In this document: piece after piece, positions 38,176 to 47,200 of the stretch
Layout of the letters: every line of letters starts with the position of its first letter
How positions within the stretch are numbered: position 1 is the stretch's first letter
NCBI GenBank assembly: GCA_018062345.1
Contig: JAGOSL010000004.1
Span: 1-64,000 of the forward strand
DNA: 64,000 bases
Direction: 5' to 3'
Source of the DNA: Pseudomonadota bacterium
GTDB lineage: Bacteria; Pseudomonadota; Alphaproteobacteria; Paracaedibacterales; CAITNM01
Translations under genes and position numbers: made by a program
Notes under the pieces: generated by a model
Seen by the model: only the letters and a program-made list of their open reading frames with translations
Database searches by the model: none
What the model was told of the DNA's origin: nothing

Positions 38176-38742
38176 TTAAAGAGAGAATACCTCTGCGTCC
38201 CCATCAAACAAAAACTTACTAACGATTTTTGTGAGATAGTATTTATGAAACTCGCGAAGTAAATGGACTAAGCTTGAATCATCGCCTTCAACTACAAGTG
38301 GAAAAATAGTGATTTCAGGCATGGTTTTTTTGAAAAGCCAAAGGCTTCTTGGCATATGAAAATGACTAGTTACCAAGCCAATTGAGCGAAAATGATGGTT
38401 TCGAACCCAAACAGCCGATTCTAAAGCATTGGAGAATGTGTTTACAGCCCCATACCCAATATCTGTAAATTGAAAAGAGCTAGCATATCCCCTGAGCTGT
38501 TTGTCTTTTATAATTGGAAGCTTAACCGCTTTATCAACTCCTGAAATTAGAACTCGTTTGGCATGGAGTTTTTCAAAAAGCGCCATTCCTTTTTGAATTC
38601 TAGCTTTACCGCCTGTTAAAATAACAATTGCATCAGTGTTAGGCATTTGCTCAAAAAATTGTTGAGTCTTGTGATAAAAATCTATCAATCCATATGACCA
38701 CACACAAAAAATAGCAATAAGAGCTAGTAATTTCAGGCGCAT
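38176..38742 (-). CDS. YdcF/ElyC-like DUF218 membrane protein
   Basis: A 188-aa protein with an N-terminal membrane helix (RLKLLALIAIFCVWSYGLI) and a DUF218 domain: AIVILTGGKARIQKGMALFEKL, KRVLISGVDKAV, AVNTFSNALESAVWV and GLVTSHFHMPRSLWLFKK. ElyC and SanA in this family act in envelope and peptidoglycan homeostasis; the biochemical activity is not settled. ATG at 38742 overlaps the last codons of ftsX by ten bases, so it belongs to the ftsEX operon. A longer frame from 38967 overlaps ftsX extensively and is rejected. Confidence 0.85.
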   Translation of the reverse strand: MRLKLLALIAIFCVWSYGLIDFYHKTQQFFEQMPNTDAIVILTGGKARIQKGMALFEKLHAKRVLISGVDKAVKLPIIKDKQLRGYASSFQFTDIGYGAVNTFSNALESAVWVRNHHFRSIGLVTSHFHMPRSLWLFKKTMPEITIFPLVVEGDDSSLVHLLREFHKYYLTKIVSKFLFDGDAEVFSL

Positions 38743-39620
38743 GACCACAGTTTTCCCAAGGAGCTTGCCACCAAAATATATGTAACGCCAACACCGACCA
38801 TTAAACAAGAATATGGCAATAGAAAATATAAAAGTAACGAAGGACCCGTAAAACCATATGGGAAAAAGGCCATGTGCTCGGTTGCCATGTAAATGGACCA
38901 ACAAACAAAACACGCCCCCATAAAACCGTAAATGCAGCTTAAGGCAATGCACCTTGCCATAAACCAACAGTACAATTTTTTAATATACGCCGGAGTTGCA
39001 CCAAGAAGAGAAAGGCGTTCTATATTTTTTGTTTGCTGTGCAAAAAGAGCCCTAGTCATTAAAACCATAACTGCTAAAAAGGCCGTAACAAAGCATGCTA
39101 TAATGCAATCGAGAATATAACTTAAGATTTCAAAAGACGATACAAATTCAGCTGAATAACGAGGCTGAGTGTACACCTGTGCATCAGGAACTATATCTTT
39201 GATCTGGTTTTCTATGAGTAGAAGTTTTTCTTGAGCAGATGATTTCATGTCTAGTTCAATAAAAACAGGAAAAGGAATTGATTCAATCCAAGATTTGCTG
39301 CTTCCGATTTGCGGACTAAACATGCGTTGAAAAGATTGTTCATCAATTTTTCGAAATCCCTTCACTAAAGGAGATTTTTTTAAAAATTTCTCCATTTCAA
39401 CTGTGTCGTTTTCTAATTGAGAAGTATTGCCACTATAAGGAATCAGCACGTAATTTTCTTGCTCAGGATTGAGTTGCCAAGCTTTAATAAAATCACGAAC
39501 GCCGTTTGAAGAAATACAGGAAAGATAGAGCAACCCTATCAAAACAGATAGTATTAACATGAATGTTCTGCGGTTCTTATCATATAAAAGCGGTAAATCA
39601 GCCGGCATAGAGAAAATCAT
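38733..39620 (-). CDS. ftsX: Cell division protein FtsX
   Basis: FtsX is the membrane partner of FtsE and controls peptidoglycan hydrolases at the division site. The 295-aa protein has a helix at about 17-38, a periplasmic domain with LKKSPLVKGFRKIDEQSF (part of the ECD), and three further C-terminal helices (about 170-195, 220-245, 260-285) with LLGATPAYIKKLYCWFM, matching the FtsX LxGAxxxxI signature. ATG at 39620 overlaps the ftsE end by four bases. An envelope-associated ElyC-like gene follows in overlap. Confidence 0.9.
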   Translation of the reverse strand: MIFSMPADLPLLYDKNRRTFMLILSVLIGLLYLSCISSNGVRDFIKAWQLNPEQENYVLIPYSGNTSQLENDTVEMEKFLKKSPLVKGFRKIDEQSFQRMFSPQIGSSKSWIESIPFPVFIELDMKSSAQEKLLLIENQIKDIVPDAQVYTQPRYSAEFVSSFEILSYILDCIIACFVTAFLAVMVLMTRALFAQQTKNIERLSLLGATPAYIKKLYCWFMARCIALSCIYGFMGACFVCWSIYMATEHMAFFPYGFTGPSLLLYFLLPYSCLMVGVGVTYILVASSLGKLWSCA

Positions 39621-40354
39621 GCAGTCCTCGTAAATTGTTCATTTAGGCAAGAATCTTCTCTCAAAGAATTAATTTTTCTAATTTCACCATTTTTCAAATG
39701 ATACTCATAGTATTCTTTTGAAGCTACTAATTGGCGATTATGTGTAGCCACAACAACTGTAGTTCCCATTTTTACTAATTCTTCAAATAAATTCATCAAG
39801 CGCTTTGACTGGGCTTCATCTACATTGCCAGTTGGCTCATCAGCTATTAGAATTTTAGGCTTTCGAATCACAGCCCTAGCAACCGCTACCCTTTGTTTTT
39901 GGCCTTCTGATAATTCGTTAGAAAAACGTTTAAGACAGTCTCCAAGCCCCACCCAATCAAGTAGCTCTTCAGCATATGCATTCGCTTTTTTAGGATTGTA
40001 CCCTTGCAATTTCAAAACCAGCGCGACGTTTTCTTGAGCATTAAGATGTTCAAAGAGCTCACAGTCTTGCAGTACAATACCAATTTGTTGACGAAATACT
40101 GAACGGGTATGCATATTTAGAGTTTTAGTATCAACTCCAAGAACGCTGATACTACCGCTGGTAGGCTTAAGTGCATTATAAATTAATTTAAGAAAGGATG
40201 TTTTTCCCATCCCGCTATTTCCAGTCAAAAAGTAAAAGGCGTGAGATTTAAAAGAAACATTTACTTCTTTCAAAATTTCTTGAGAGGAATTTTTATATGA
40301 AAAACTTACATTCTGAAAATTAATTAGAGGAAGTGATTGTTCCGAATGGGACAT
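39617..40354 (-). CDS. ftsE: Cell division ATP-binding protein FtsE
   Basis: FtsE is the ABC ATPase of the FtsEX complex. The 245-aa protein has Walker A LTGNSGMGKTSFLKL (about 39-53; GNSGMGKTS in place of GxxGxGKS/T), Q-loop IGVLQDCELF (about 93-101 with VLQD), signature LSEGQKQRVAVARAV (E replaces G at the second position, LSEGQ), Walker B ILIADEPTGNVD and the H-loop VVATHNRQL. The LSEGQ variant retains the core serine, glycine and glutamine. It leads the ftsE-ftsX-elyC unit; tRNA-Arg lies just upstream. Confidence 0.92.
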   Translation of the reverse strand: MSHSEQSLPLINFQNVSFSYKNSSQEILKEVNVSFKSHAFYFLTGNSGMGKTSFLKLIYNALKPTSGSISVLGVDTKTLNMHTRSVFRQQIGIVLQDCELFEHLNAQENVALVLKLQGYNPKKANAYAEELLDWVGLGDCLKRFSNELSEGQKQRVAVARAVIRKPKILIADEPTGNVDEAQSKRLMNLFEELVKMGTTVVVATHNRQLVASKEYYEYHLKNGEIRKINSLREDSCLNEQFTRTA

Positions 40355-40378
40355 ACTTAATTTCTCTTTAGACGATTT

Positions 40379-40455
40379 TGGCGCACCCGATACGATTCGA
40401 ACGTATGACCTTTGCCTCCGGAGGGCAACGCTCTATCCAGCTGAGCTACGGGTGC
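40379..40455 (-). tRNA. tRNA-Arg(CCG)
   Basis: A minus-strand cloverleaf of 77 bases. Acceptor GCACCCG pairs with CGGGTGC; D arm GCTC/GAGC; anticodon stem TTGCC/GGCAA with loop CTCCGGA (anticodon CCG); T arm ATACG-TTCGAAT-CGTAT; encoded CCA. It reads CGG codons. The ftsE start is 25 bases downstream. Confidence 0.95.
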
Positions 40456-40464
40456 ACATACTGG

Positions 40465-40494
40465 AATGTAGCGGTATTTATGCTCACTTAACAA
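40465..40494 (-). promoter_or_regulatory. Probable promoter of tRNA-Arg(CCG)
   Basis: Minus strand TTGTTA (40494-40489), 18-base spacer and TACATT (40470-40465). Transcription would start close to the tRNA 5' end at 40455. The boxes are moderate matches. Confidence 0.4.
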
Positions 40495-40574
40495 TACTTA
40501 AAACCTAGCTGTCTCATCTTGATTTTAAGTGTAATAGAAAAAAACAATTCGACAAAGGAGTAAAAAGCATAAAA

Positions 40575-41504
40575 TTAGTGGAGCATAAAAGGATTTATCG
40601 TTATCCATCCTTGTGGATATGATTCCATGTCATGAAGCCCCTTAATAAGGTCTCGCTGAATTCCTTCGGGGTGGTTAAGAAAATATTCATCTTTATACTT
40701 TGGCAGGGGAGCTATAATTTTTGCGCTTGGATTGCTGCAAAGGTAGGCAGCCCACCATGAAAATGTAGAATTTGCAACGATAAGATTTTTACATTGAGTC
40801 ATCAGATAAAACTCATCAAGATTCGTTGAAGAATTATCTCCTGGCGAGACGATAACAACGTTTTTTAAGTTTGAAAAACAATCTCGCGCAAAAGCTGCAT
40901 CATCAGAAAATACAAAAAATTTCACATTATTCAACTTAGAAAAATGCTGCATTGCTTGCATATAATAAGTTAGCGGGATCATTCTATCTTGAAAATTTCT
41001 AAAATCCCCCCTACGAATATGGATTGCAACGCTATTGCATGCACGTATTTGGGGTAAGAATTTTCTTATAAAAGGAGTACTTATCTTTTTTAGTGAAAAA
41101 ATTTTTTTTATATTTTTTGCATGTTCTTTGAAAAAAATTTCTGACTCAAAAAAACTAGCAATCAGAATTCTTCCTTTTCCTTTTAAATCATGGAAGCTAT
41201 TTCCTTCCCAAACAAAAGTAAAAGGTTCTTTATTAAGTTCTTCTTCGGAAACGACATCAATCCCATCTAAATGAAAATCTTGCTTATTGATTCGGTATTT
41301 TCTGTCATTAGGATCTCGCAAGTTGGCGTTCTCATTACTGGAAACAACAATTTTTAGATCTGCATCGATGATTCTTGCTAAATTATAAGCAGCAGCAAAT
41401 TGAAACATTTGGTTACCGATGCCGGAATCTAATTTTACAAAGACAACATCTCTAGAAAACAAAAAATTTAATACACAAAAAAGAAGAAAAGAAACGCTTT
41501 TCAT
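40575..41504 (-). CDS. Family 11 glycosyltransferase (alpha-1,2-fucosyltransferase-like)
   Basis: The 309-aa protein shows GT11 landmarks: VFVKLDSGIGNQMFQFAAAY (about 21-40; the GGxGNQMFQYA motif), VAIHIRRGDFRNFQDR (about 162-178; HxRRGD donor site) and FYLMTQCKNLIVANSTFSWW (about 233-252; the NSTFSWW motif). These enzymes add fucose or related sugars to glycans on LPS, capsule or glycoproteins. An N-terminal hydrophobic stretch (VSFLLFCVLNFLFS) before the fold is atypical and could be a signal anchor. It follows dapE by 12 bases, so it is probably at the end of the dap operon. No GDP-fucose genes are present in the window. Confidence 0.85.
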   Translation of the reverse strand: MKSVSFLLFCVLNFLFSRDVVFVKLDSGIGNQMFQFAAAYNLARIIDADLKIVVSSNENANLRDPNDRKYRINKQDFHLDGIDVVSEEELNKEPFTFVWEGNSFHDLKGKGRILIASFFESEIFFKEHAKNIKKIFSLKKISTPFIRKFLPQIRACNSVAIHIRRGDFRNFQDRMIPLTYYMQAMQHFSKLNNVKFFVFSDDAAFARDCFSNLKNVVIVSPGDNSSTNLDEFYLMTQCKNLIVANSTFSWWAAYLCSNPSAKIIAPLPKYKDEYFLNHPEGIQRDLIKGLHDMESYPQGWITINPFMLH

Positions 41505-41516
41505 AAAAATTCAATC

Positions 41517-42623
41517 CTATATTTGAAAAATTTGCTGATAAATTTTTTCTAAACAAATTAGATCAGCCAATGAAACATGCTCATCGACGTGGTGAGCTGT
41601 TTTATTTAATAATCCTAATTCAACCACCGGACAAAGTTTGTGAATAAAGCGCGCATCAGAAGTACCACCGGAAGTGGAACAAGTAGGCGTTGCACCTGTT
41701 ACCTTTTCGACTGCCTTTGACACTAAACCTACCCATTCAGAGGAATTTGAAATAAAAGGTTCCGCAGAAGGCAAGGCAGTTATTAAAAAATTCTCAGCAC
41801 CATATTGAGCCTTTATTTTTAAGGCCTCTAGGGTGATATATTCTTCTAAAGATTTGAAGCTGTGCAGCGTATTGAAACGTATGTTAACAGAAGCAGATGA
41901 AATTCCCGGGATTACGTTATAAACATCATTTGGCACACTGAGCTTAACAATTTCTAAATTGCTTGGATTGAAATTGTCTATTCCTTCATCTAATGGCTGG
42001 GAGATCAAGCTATTAAGCAGCGCTATTAAAGGATTTACAGCATTTTGAGCTAAATGAGGATAAGCTACGTGTCCTTGTTTCCCAGACGAAATAATATCAA
42101 AGCTAATACTGCCTCGGCGTCCATTTTTAATAGTGTCTGCAACCGTATTTACTGAAGTTGGCTCACCTACAAGCGCAAAAGTTGGCACGTGGCCATTTTC
42201 TTGTAACCAAGGAACAATTTTTGCAATGCCATCCTTTGCGGGACCTTCTTCATCCGTTGTTAATAAAATGCTGACGGAGCCATTACTTTTAAGAGCAGGA
42301 AGAGCAGCTAAAAATGCTGCTATGGCGCCTTTCATATCAACTGCACCACGGCCATATAAGTGATTGTTTGAAATACTTCCTGCAAAAGGAGGATGCTTCC
42401 AGCCATTCCCCGGAGGCACAACATCTACATGACCGACAAACATTAAATGGGCGTTACCTGTGCCTTTACGAGCAAACAAATTATCGACTTGCCCAAAAGG
42501 TAGGCGGTGAACTTCAAATTCAAGCGACTTGAGATATATTTGAATAAAATCTAGGCAATCAGAACCTTTAGGGGTTACGGTATCAAATTGAATAAGTTTT
42601 TGTGCAATTTCGGTAACGTTCAT
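41517..42623 (-). CDS. dapE: Succinyl-diaminopimelate desuccinylase
   Basis: DapE releases LL-diaminopimelate from its N-succinyl form with two zinc ions. The 368-aa M20 protein has LMFVGHVDVVPPG (about 60-72; His and Asp ligands), YGRGAVDMKGAIAAFL (about 90-105), LLTTDEEGPAKDG (catalytic Glu, about 127), ALVGEPTS, GRRGSISFDI and the C-terminal TSGGTSDARF and GLLNKTAHHVDE. ATG at 42623 is two bases from the dapD stop. With dapD and dapF it forms most of the DAP branch for lysine and peptidoglycan. Confidence 0.97.
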   Translation of the reverse strand: MNVTEIAQKLIQFDTVTPKGSDCLDFIQIYLKSLEFEVHRLPFGQVDNLFARKGTGNAHLMFVGHVDVVPPGNGWKHPPFAGSISNNHLYGRGAVDMKGAIAAFLAALPALKSNGSVSILLTTDEEGPAKDGIAKIVPWLQENGHVPTFALVGEPTSVNTVADTIKNGRRGSISFDIISSGKQGHVAYPHLAQNAVNPLIALLNSLISQPLDEGIDNFNPSNLEIVKLSVPNDVYNVIPGISSASVNIRFNTLHSFKSLEEYITLEALKIKAQYGAENFLITALPSAEPFISNSSEWVGLVSKAVEKVTGATPTCSTSGGTSDARFIHKLCPVVELGLLNKTAHHVDEHVSLADLICLEKIYQQIFQI

Positions 42624-42625
42624 TA

Positions 42626-43423
42626 TTAATCACGCAATAATTCATTAATACCTGTTTTTGAGCGAGTTTTTCCATCTACTGTTTTAACAATAACCGCACA
42701 GCTAAGATTCACACCTCCTGAAGAAGGTAAGGATCCTGGAACTACAACGGAATATGCTGGAACTCGTCCGTAATGAACTTCACCTGTTTGGCGATTAATA
42801 ATTTTTGTTGAAGCGCCTATGAAAACCCCCATACTAAGCACAGCGCCTTCTTCAATAATGACACCTTCTGCAACTTCAGAACGCGCGCCTATAAAACAAT
42901 TATCTTCAATAATCACTGGAGAAGCTTGCACAGGCTCAAGCACTCCGCCTATTCCTGTACCACCTGAAATATGACAGTTCTTGCCTATTTGCGCACAAGA
43001 ACCAATTGTGGCCCAAGTATCAACCATTGTGCCTTCATCGACGTAGGCGCCAATATTTACAAAGCTTGGCATCAACACTACATTTTTAGCAATATAGGCA
43101 CCGCGGCGTACAACTGAGCCAGGCACACTACGAAACCCAGCATTTAAAAAATTATCTTGATCCCACCCCTCAGATTTCAATGAAACCTTATCAAAAAAGG
43201 ATGCTGGATATCCTTGTTGTAATTGATTGGCATTCATTCTAAAAGAAAGTAGAACAGCTTTTTTTATCCAAGTATTCACTTGCCAGCCATTAGCTGTTTT
43301 TTCAGCAACGCGAATTTTTCCACTGTCAAGTTGTTGAAGGGTTTGTTCTACAGCTGCTTTCAGCTCATCTGTAATAGTCAAATTCGCTAAATTTTCCCAA
43401 GCATTTTCTATAATTTTTTGCAT
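42626..43423 (-). CDS. dapD: Tetrahydrodipicolinate N-succinyltransferase
   Basis: DapD succinylates tetrahydrodipicolinate, the step before the aminotransferase and DapE. The 265-aa protein has an N-terminal helical domain and a left-handed beta-helix of hexapeptide repeats: [86 protein letters not shown], closing with [15 protein letters not shown]. It forms a trimer. ATG at 43423 is two bases from the recJ stop, so the genes are coupled. Confidence 0.97.
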   Translation of the reverse strand: MQKIIENAWENLANLTITDELKAAVEQTLQQLDSGKIRVAEKTANGWQVNTWIKKAVLLSFRMNANQLQQGYPASFFDKVSLKSEGWDQDNFLNAGFRSVPGSVVRRGAYIAKNVVLMPSFVNIGAYVDEGTMVDTWATIGSCAQIGKNCHISGGTGIGGVLEPVQASPVIIEDNCFIGARSEVAEGVIIEEGAVLSMGVFIGASTKIINRQTGEVHYGRVPAYSVVVPGSLPSSGGVNLSCAVIVKTVDGKTRSKTGINELLRD

Positions 43424-43425
43424 TT

Positions 43426-45165
43426 TTATATCCTTATATCATCAATAATTAGTGTAAGTTGTTGCCTTCCCTGCCATTCATCCACTTTTACATTACCAGC
43501 AACTTCAATAGGGCCACGATGTTCTAAAATTTTTTGCAACGGTGTTTGCATTGCACGAAAAGCCATTGCCTTTAGGCGTTTACCTGTTTCATCTTGTAAC
43601 TGCAAACGAATATGATGTTCACCTACTACATCTGCAAAAATACAACTTAAATGCTTGAATGCAAACGTTGGTGTTGGATGTCCACTTCCATAAGGTTCGA
43701 GCTGTTGAATATGCTGCAAAAAGGCACCATTAACCCCATCTATCGTTATGTACCCATCGATGCTGAGTTTTAATTCTCGGTTTTGCAGATACGGAGCCGC
43801 GGCACTATCAATAAAATTATAAAAATCATCATAACGATCATCCGCAATGGTAAACCCTGCAGCCATGGCATGGCCTCCCCCTTTGCTGAGAAGACCTTTG
43901 TGTACAGCTTGGTGCATGAGCACGCCCATATCAAGCCCTGTAACTGAACGACCTGAGCCCTTTTGTTCATTTTCCCAATTTGTTACAACTAATGCTGGCT
44001 TATGATATTTATCTTTCAAACGACTAGAGACAATACCAATTACCCCTGGATGCCAATTATCACCTTTGACCATGATGACAGATAGCTGATCTAGTTTTTT
44101 TATCTCAACTTGAGCAACTGCTTCTTCAAGAACTTGGCGTTCAATTTCTTGTCGCTGTGCATTCAAAGCTGTAAGTCTTGCTGCTATTTCTTGCGCCTCT
44201 AGCTGATCTTGAGTAAATAAAAGTTCTGAACCAAGGTTCGCCTGCCCGACTCGTCCGCCTGCATTGATTCGAGGCCCAATCATGAAACCAAAATGATAGG
44301 CTGATGTTATGCCTGTCTTGAGATCAGCAGCATCAGAAAGAGCTGTAAGACCTATATTTTTTCGCATTCTAGAAATTTTTAAACCTTGGGAAACAAACGC
44401 GCGATTTAGCCCTTTTAGCGGCATCACATCACACACTGTACCAAGCGCTACGATATCAAGATAATTCAGTAAATCTGGTTCTTGGATTGATTGAAAATAA
44501 CCAGAGTTACGAAGCGCACGATTTAGCGCTACAATAAACAAAAAGGCCACCCCTGCAGCACACAACATTTTTAAATCATCACGCCCTTCAAGTTCTTGAT
44601 CTAAGCGATTCGGGTTAACAATAATAGCACTTGGCAGACTAGTTTCTGCAGTATGATGATCAAGCACAATAACATCAAGGCCGCTCTTTTTTGCTGATTC
44701 TAGTGCCTCAAAAGCTGTTGTTCCGCAGTCAACCATAAGACATAAATCATAGTTTTCTTTGCGCAATTTCTGCAATGCGATTGGGTTAGCTCCATAGCCT
44801 TCATCAATGCGGTCAGGAATATATAGGCCGGAGGTTATGCCGATATCGCGAAGATAACGCCTTAATAATGCAGAAGCTGTTGCACCATCGACATCATAAT
44901 CACCATAAACAACAAGTTTTTGAGCGTGTTGAATAGCATACAAAGTACGTTCAATTGCATTTTCCATATCATTTAAAATAAAGGGGTCTGGAAGATATTT
45001 CCGAAGAGATGGAGCTAAGAAATCTTCAACTTTCTCATGGTCAATATTTCTAGAAACAAGAATACGTGATAAAACTTCGGGCAAGCCAAATGACTGCATA
45101 TACTGCATGATCAGCCTATCCTCAGCTGTTGCTAGTACCCAATCAAATCCTTTTAGAGATTTCAT
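43426..45165 (-). CDS. recJ: Single-stranded-DNA exonuclease RecJ
   Basis: RecJ degrades single-stranded DNA 5' to 3' in RecF-pathway recombination and mismatch repair. The protein (579 aa from ATG 45165) has the DHH phosphoesterase motifs [32 protein letters not shown] and [31 protein letters not shown] before them, and the DHHA1 region with [14 protein letters not shown] and [12 protein letters not shown]. The start used drops ten residues of a longer frame from 45195; it overlaps the end of dapF by 23 bases. It is inserted between dapF and dapD in the operon. Confidence 0.93.
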   Translation of the reverse strand: MKSLKGFDWVLATAEDRLIMQYMQSFGLPEVLSRILVSRNIDHEKVEDFLAPSLRKYLPDPFILNDMENAIERTLYAIQHAQKLVVYGDYDVDGATASALLRRYLRDIGITSGLYIPDRIDEGYGANPIALQKLRKENYDLCLMVDCGTTAFEALESAKKSGLDVIVLDHHTAETSLPSAIIVNPNRLDQELEGRDDLKMLCAAGVAFLFIVALNRALRNSGYFQSIQEPDLLNYLDIVALGTVCDVMPLKGLNRAFVSQGLKISRMRKNIGLTALSDAADLKTGITSAYHFGFMIGPRINAGGRVGQANLGSELLFTQDQLEAQEIAARLTALNAQRQEIERQVLEEAVAQVEIKKLDQLSVIMVKGDNWHPGVIGIVSSRLKDKYHKPALVVTNWENEQKGSGRSVTGLDMGVLMHQAVHKGLLSKGGGHAMAAGFTIADDRYDDFYNFIDSAAAPYLQNRELKLSIDGYITIDGVNGAFLQHIQQLEPYGSGHPTPTFAFKHLSCIFADVVGEHHIRLQLQDETGKRLKAMAFRAMQTPLQKILEHRGPIEVAGNVKVDEWQGRQQLTLIIDDIRI

Positions 45166-45934
45166 AATTCTGAGTAAGGGTGCCTGTAAAAACAATAATA
45201 GCAGGACCAGTCATATACAGTTCTTTTTCATTCCACAAAACCCATAGGTCGCCGCCCACTTGAGATACTTTTACTTTTTGGCCAACTAATTTATGAGCAC
45301 GCGCAGCAACGACAGAAGCACAGGCCCCACTACCACAGGCAGGCGTAATGCCGGTTCCACGTTCCCAAACTTTTAATTGTAAATGCTGCGAATCAAGAAC
45401 TTTTACAAAATCAACATTGGTACGCAGCGGAAATGTAGGATGATTTTCAAGCCCTTCACCGTATTGGGAAGCTAATTCAATACTATCAACAAAACATACA
45501 AGATGAGGATTACCCACATTAACAGCTACAGCATCAGGAGTAGAAAGATGCCCAAGAGAATCGGGGCCATCTAAAACTTGAATTGTTGGTGTTGGCATTT
45601 GAACTTTAACCATATCATTTTCTAACTGACAATTTAAAGTTCCACCAAGTGTCTCAAAAGTAATAGAATTTTTTTGTTTTTTATTCATTAGATATTTTGC
45701 AATACAGCGACTTCCATTGCCGCAGCTTTCAGCTTCTGAGCCATCTGCATTAAAAAAGCGAACCTTGATATGATCATTAATTTCTTGGGATACAATCACC
45801 TGATCACAGCCTATGCCATACCTGCGATCTGCTAAGCGCCGACTTAGATTACTTAAATCATTAACTGGTACATCTGGATTTACCAGCATAATAAAATCAT
45901 TTCCAAGACCTTGAGCTTTTATAAATTCCATCAT
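45143..45934 (-). CDS. dapF: Diaminopimelate epimerase
   Basis: DapF converts LL- to meso-diaminopimelate for peptidoglycan and lysine. The 263-aa protein has FIKAQGLGNDFIML at the start, the first catalytic cysteine in ESCGNGSRCIAKYL (about 68-81) and the second in ITPACGSGACASVVAA (about 208-223), with NPHLVCFVDSI between. ATG at 45934 shares one base with the ppx stop (TAATG) and a second ATG follows. The end overlaps recJ. meso-DAP synthesis means this organism makes a normal Gram-negative wall. Confidence 0.97.
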   Translation of the reverse strand: MMEFIKAQGLGNDFIMLVNPDVPVNDLSNLSRRLADRRYGIGCDQVIVSQEINDHIKVRFFNADGSEAESCGNGSRCIAKYLMNKKQKNSITFETLGGTLNCQLENDMVKVQMPTPTIQVLDGPDSLGHLSTPDAVAVNVGNPHLVCFVDSIELASQYGEGLENHPTFPLRTNVDFVKVLDSQHLQLKVWERGTGITPACGSGACASVVAARAHKLVGQKVKVSQVGGDLWVLWNEKELYMTGPAIIVFTGTLTQNYEISKRI

Positions 45935-47025
45935 TACACCTTGATGACTTCAAGCATTAAATCAATTAATATTCCTTCACGTACTCCGCGGTCGGCTATT
46001 CGCATGGTTTTGAGAGGCAATGCATCACAAATAGCTTTAAGAATATTTGAACCTGTCAAAACGTAGTCGACTCGACTAAAAGCAATATTAGATTGATCAA
46101 GTCGTTCTTCGCGCGTCATAGATAAAATACGATTAATAACCTTGTACAAGTCAGTGTAGAGAATGGACATTCCGTCAACTAAACGACGATCATAATGTTC
46201 TAGGCCTAAGTGAAATGCAGCAAGCGTTGTTACAGTTCCTGAACTGCCCGTAATCTGTAGCTCATCCTTTTCTATAAGCTGAGTAATATTATTTCTTTTA
46301 ATAAAATCTTTTAAGCCATCCAAAATTTTGCTTTGCAAAAAAGCATGAGATTGTTCTGTCTCTATTGGTATACCAACTTCTTCCGTTGTGGTAACAACCC
46401 CATAAGGAATAGAGATTGAGTCAATCTCATCAAATGGCACAGTATACCCAGGACTACGCTTACCATTTTTTTTAAGCTTTACCAAAATTATTTCGGTACT
46501 TCCCCCGCCAATATCAAAAACAATTCCGTATGGCACGTGGGGGTTCAACATGGCAGAGCAGCCTTTTAAAGCCAAACTTGCCTCTTCTTCTGAACCGATG
46601 ATTTCAATGTCTAAATCTAATTCTTTTTTAGCACGATCAACCAGCACGTAGTTATTTTTAGCACGGCGACATGCCTCGGTCGCAACAACACGCAAGCTAT
46701 GCAAATGATAGCGATCTAATTTTTTACGACAAGTTCCCAGAGCTTCCATCGCTCGGTCCATTGCGTCTTCTGATAGCTCCTCATTATTGTGCAGCCCTTC
46801 CCCCAAACGTACTACTTTTGCAAAAGAATCTATCACCTTCCAGGAGAGCGGTTTAGGGCGACTGCGAAAATAATTCGTTCGAACTCCTGCAACGTTAACT
46901 CGCGCTACTAATAGACGACAAGAATTAGTACCTAAATCAATTGCAGCAATAGTTGGATGGTGACCATCGCACTCTAGAGGACGAACGCCCCCAGACTGTG
47001 GCTTTTGTACATCATATTCTGACAT
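45934..47025 (-). CDS. Ppx/GppA exopolyphosphatase-family phosphatase
   Basis: A 363-aa ASKHA-fold protein: IAAIDLGTNSCRLLVARV (about 27-44), KVVRLGEGL, RVVATEACRRAKN, EIIGSEEEASLA, GIVFDIGGGSTEIILVKL (about 167-184) and ELQITGSSGTVTTLAAFHL. These are the usual Ppx/GppA motifs. The family removes phosphate from polyphosphate or pppGpp; which activity applies is not visible. It is shorter than the two-domain enterobacterial Ppx, as in most alphaproteobacteria. It heads the dap-recJ operon. Confidence 0.93.
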   Translation of the reverse strand: MSEYDVQKPQSGGVRPLECDGHHPTIAAIDLGTNSCRLLVARVNVAGVRTNYFRSRPKPLSWKVIDSFAKVVRLGEGLHNNEELSEDAMDRAMEALGTCRKKLDRYHLHSLRVVATEACRRAKNNYVLVDRAKKELDLDIEIIGSEEEASLALKGCSAMLNPHVPYGIVFDIGGGSTEIILVKLKKNGKRSPGYTVPFDEIDSISIPYGVVTTTEEVGIPIETEQSHAFLQSKILDGLKDFIKRNNITQLIEKDELQITGSSGTVTTLAAFHLGLEHYDRRLVDGMSILYTDLYKVINRILSMTREERLDQSNIAFSRVDYVLTGSNILKAICDALPLKTMRIADRGVREGILIDLMLEVIKV

Positions 47026-47106
47026 TTGTGCATTTCTTTTTAGTATTGCTTTTTTTTATATCTTACACACAATCACCAGAATATGGTAGTCATGAAAGTA
47101 TCTCTT

Positions 47107-47180
47107 TGGGGGATAGTTTAGCGGTAGAACTCCCGGCTCTGGACCGGGCAACTCTGGTTCGAATCCAGGTCCCCCAGCCA
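47107..47180 (+). tRNA. tRNA-Gln(CTG)
   Basis: A plus-strand cloverleaf of 74 bases. Acceptor TGGGGGA pairs with TCCCCCA, with the U1-A72 pair typical of tRNA-Gln; D arm AGTTT/GAACT; anticodon stem CCCGG/CCGGG with loop CTCTGGA (anticodon CTG); T arm CTCTGG-TTCGAAT-CCAGG; CCA encoded. It reads CAG. Confidence 0.93.
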
Positions 47181-47200
47181 GAAACTGCAATTCAGTCCGA

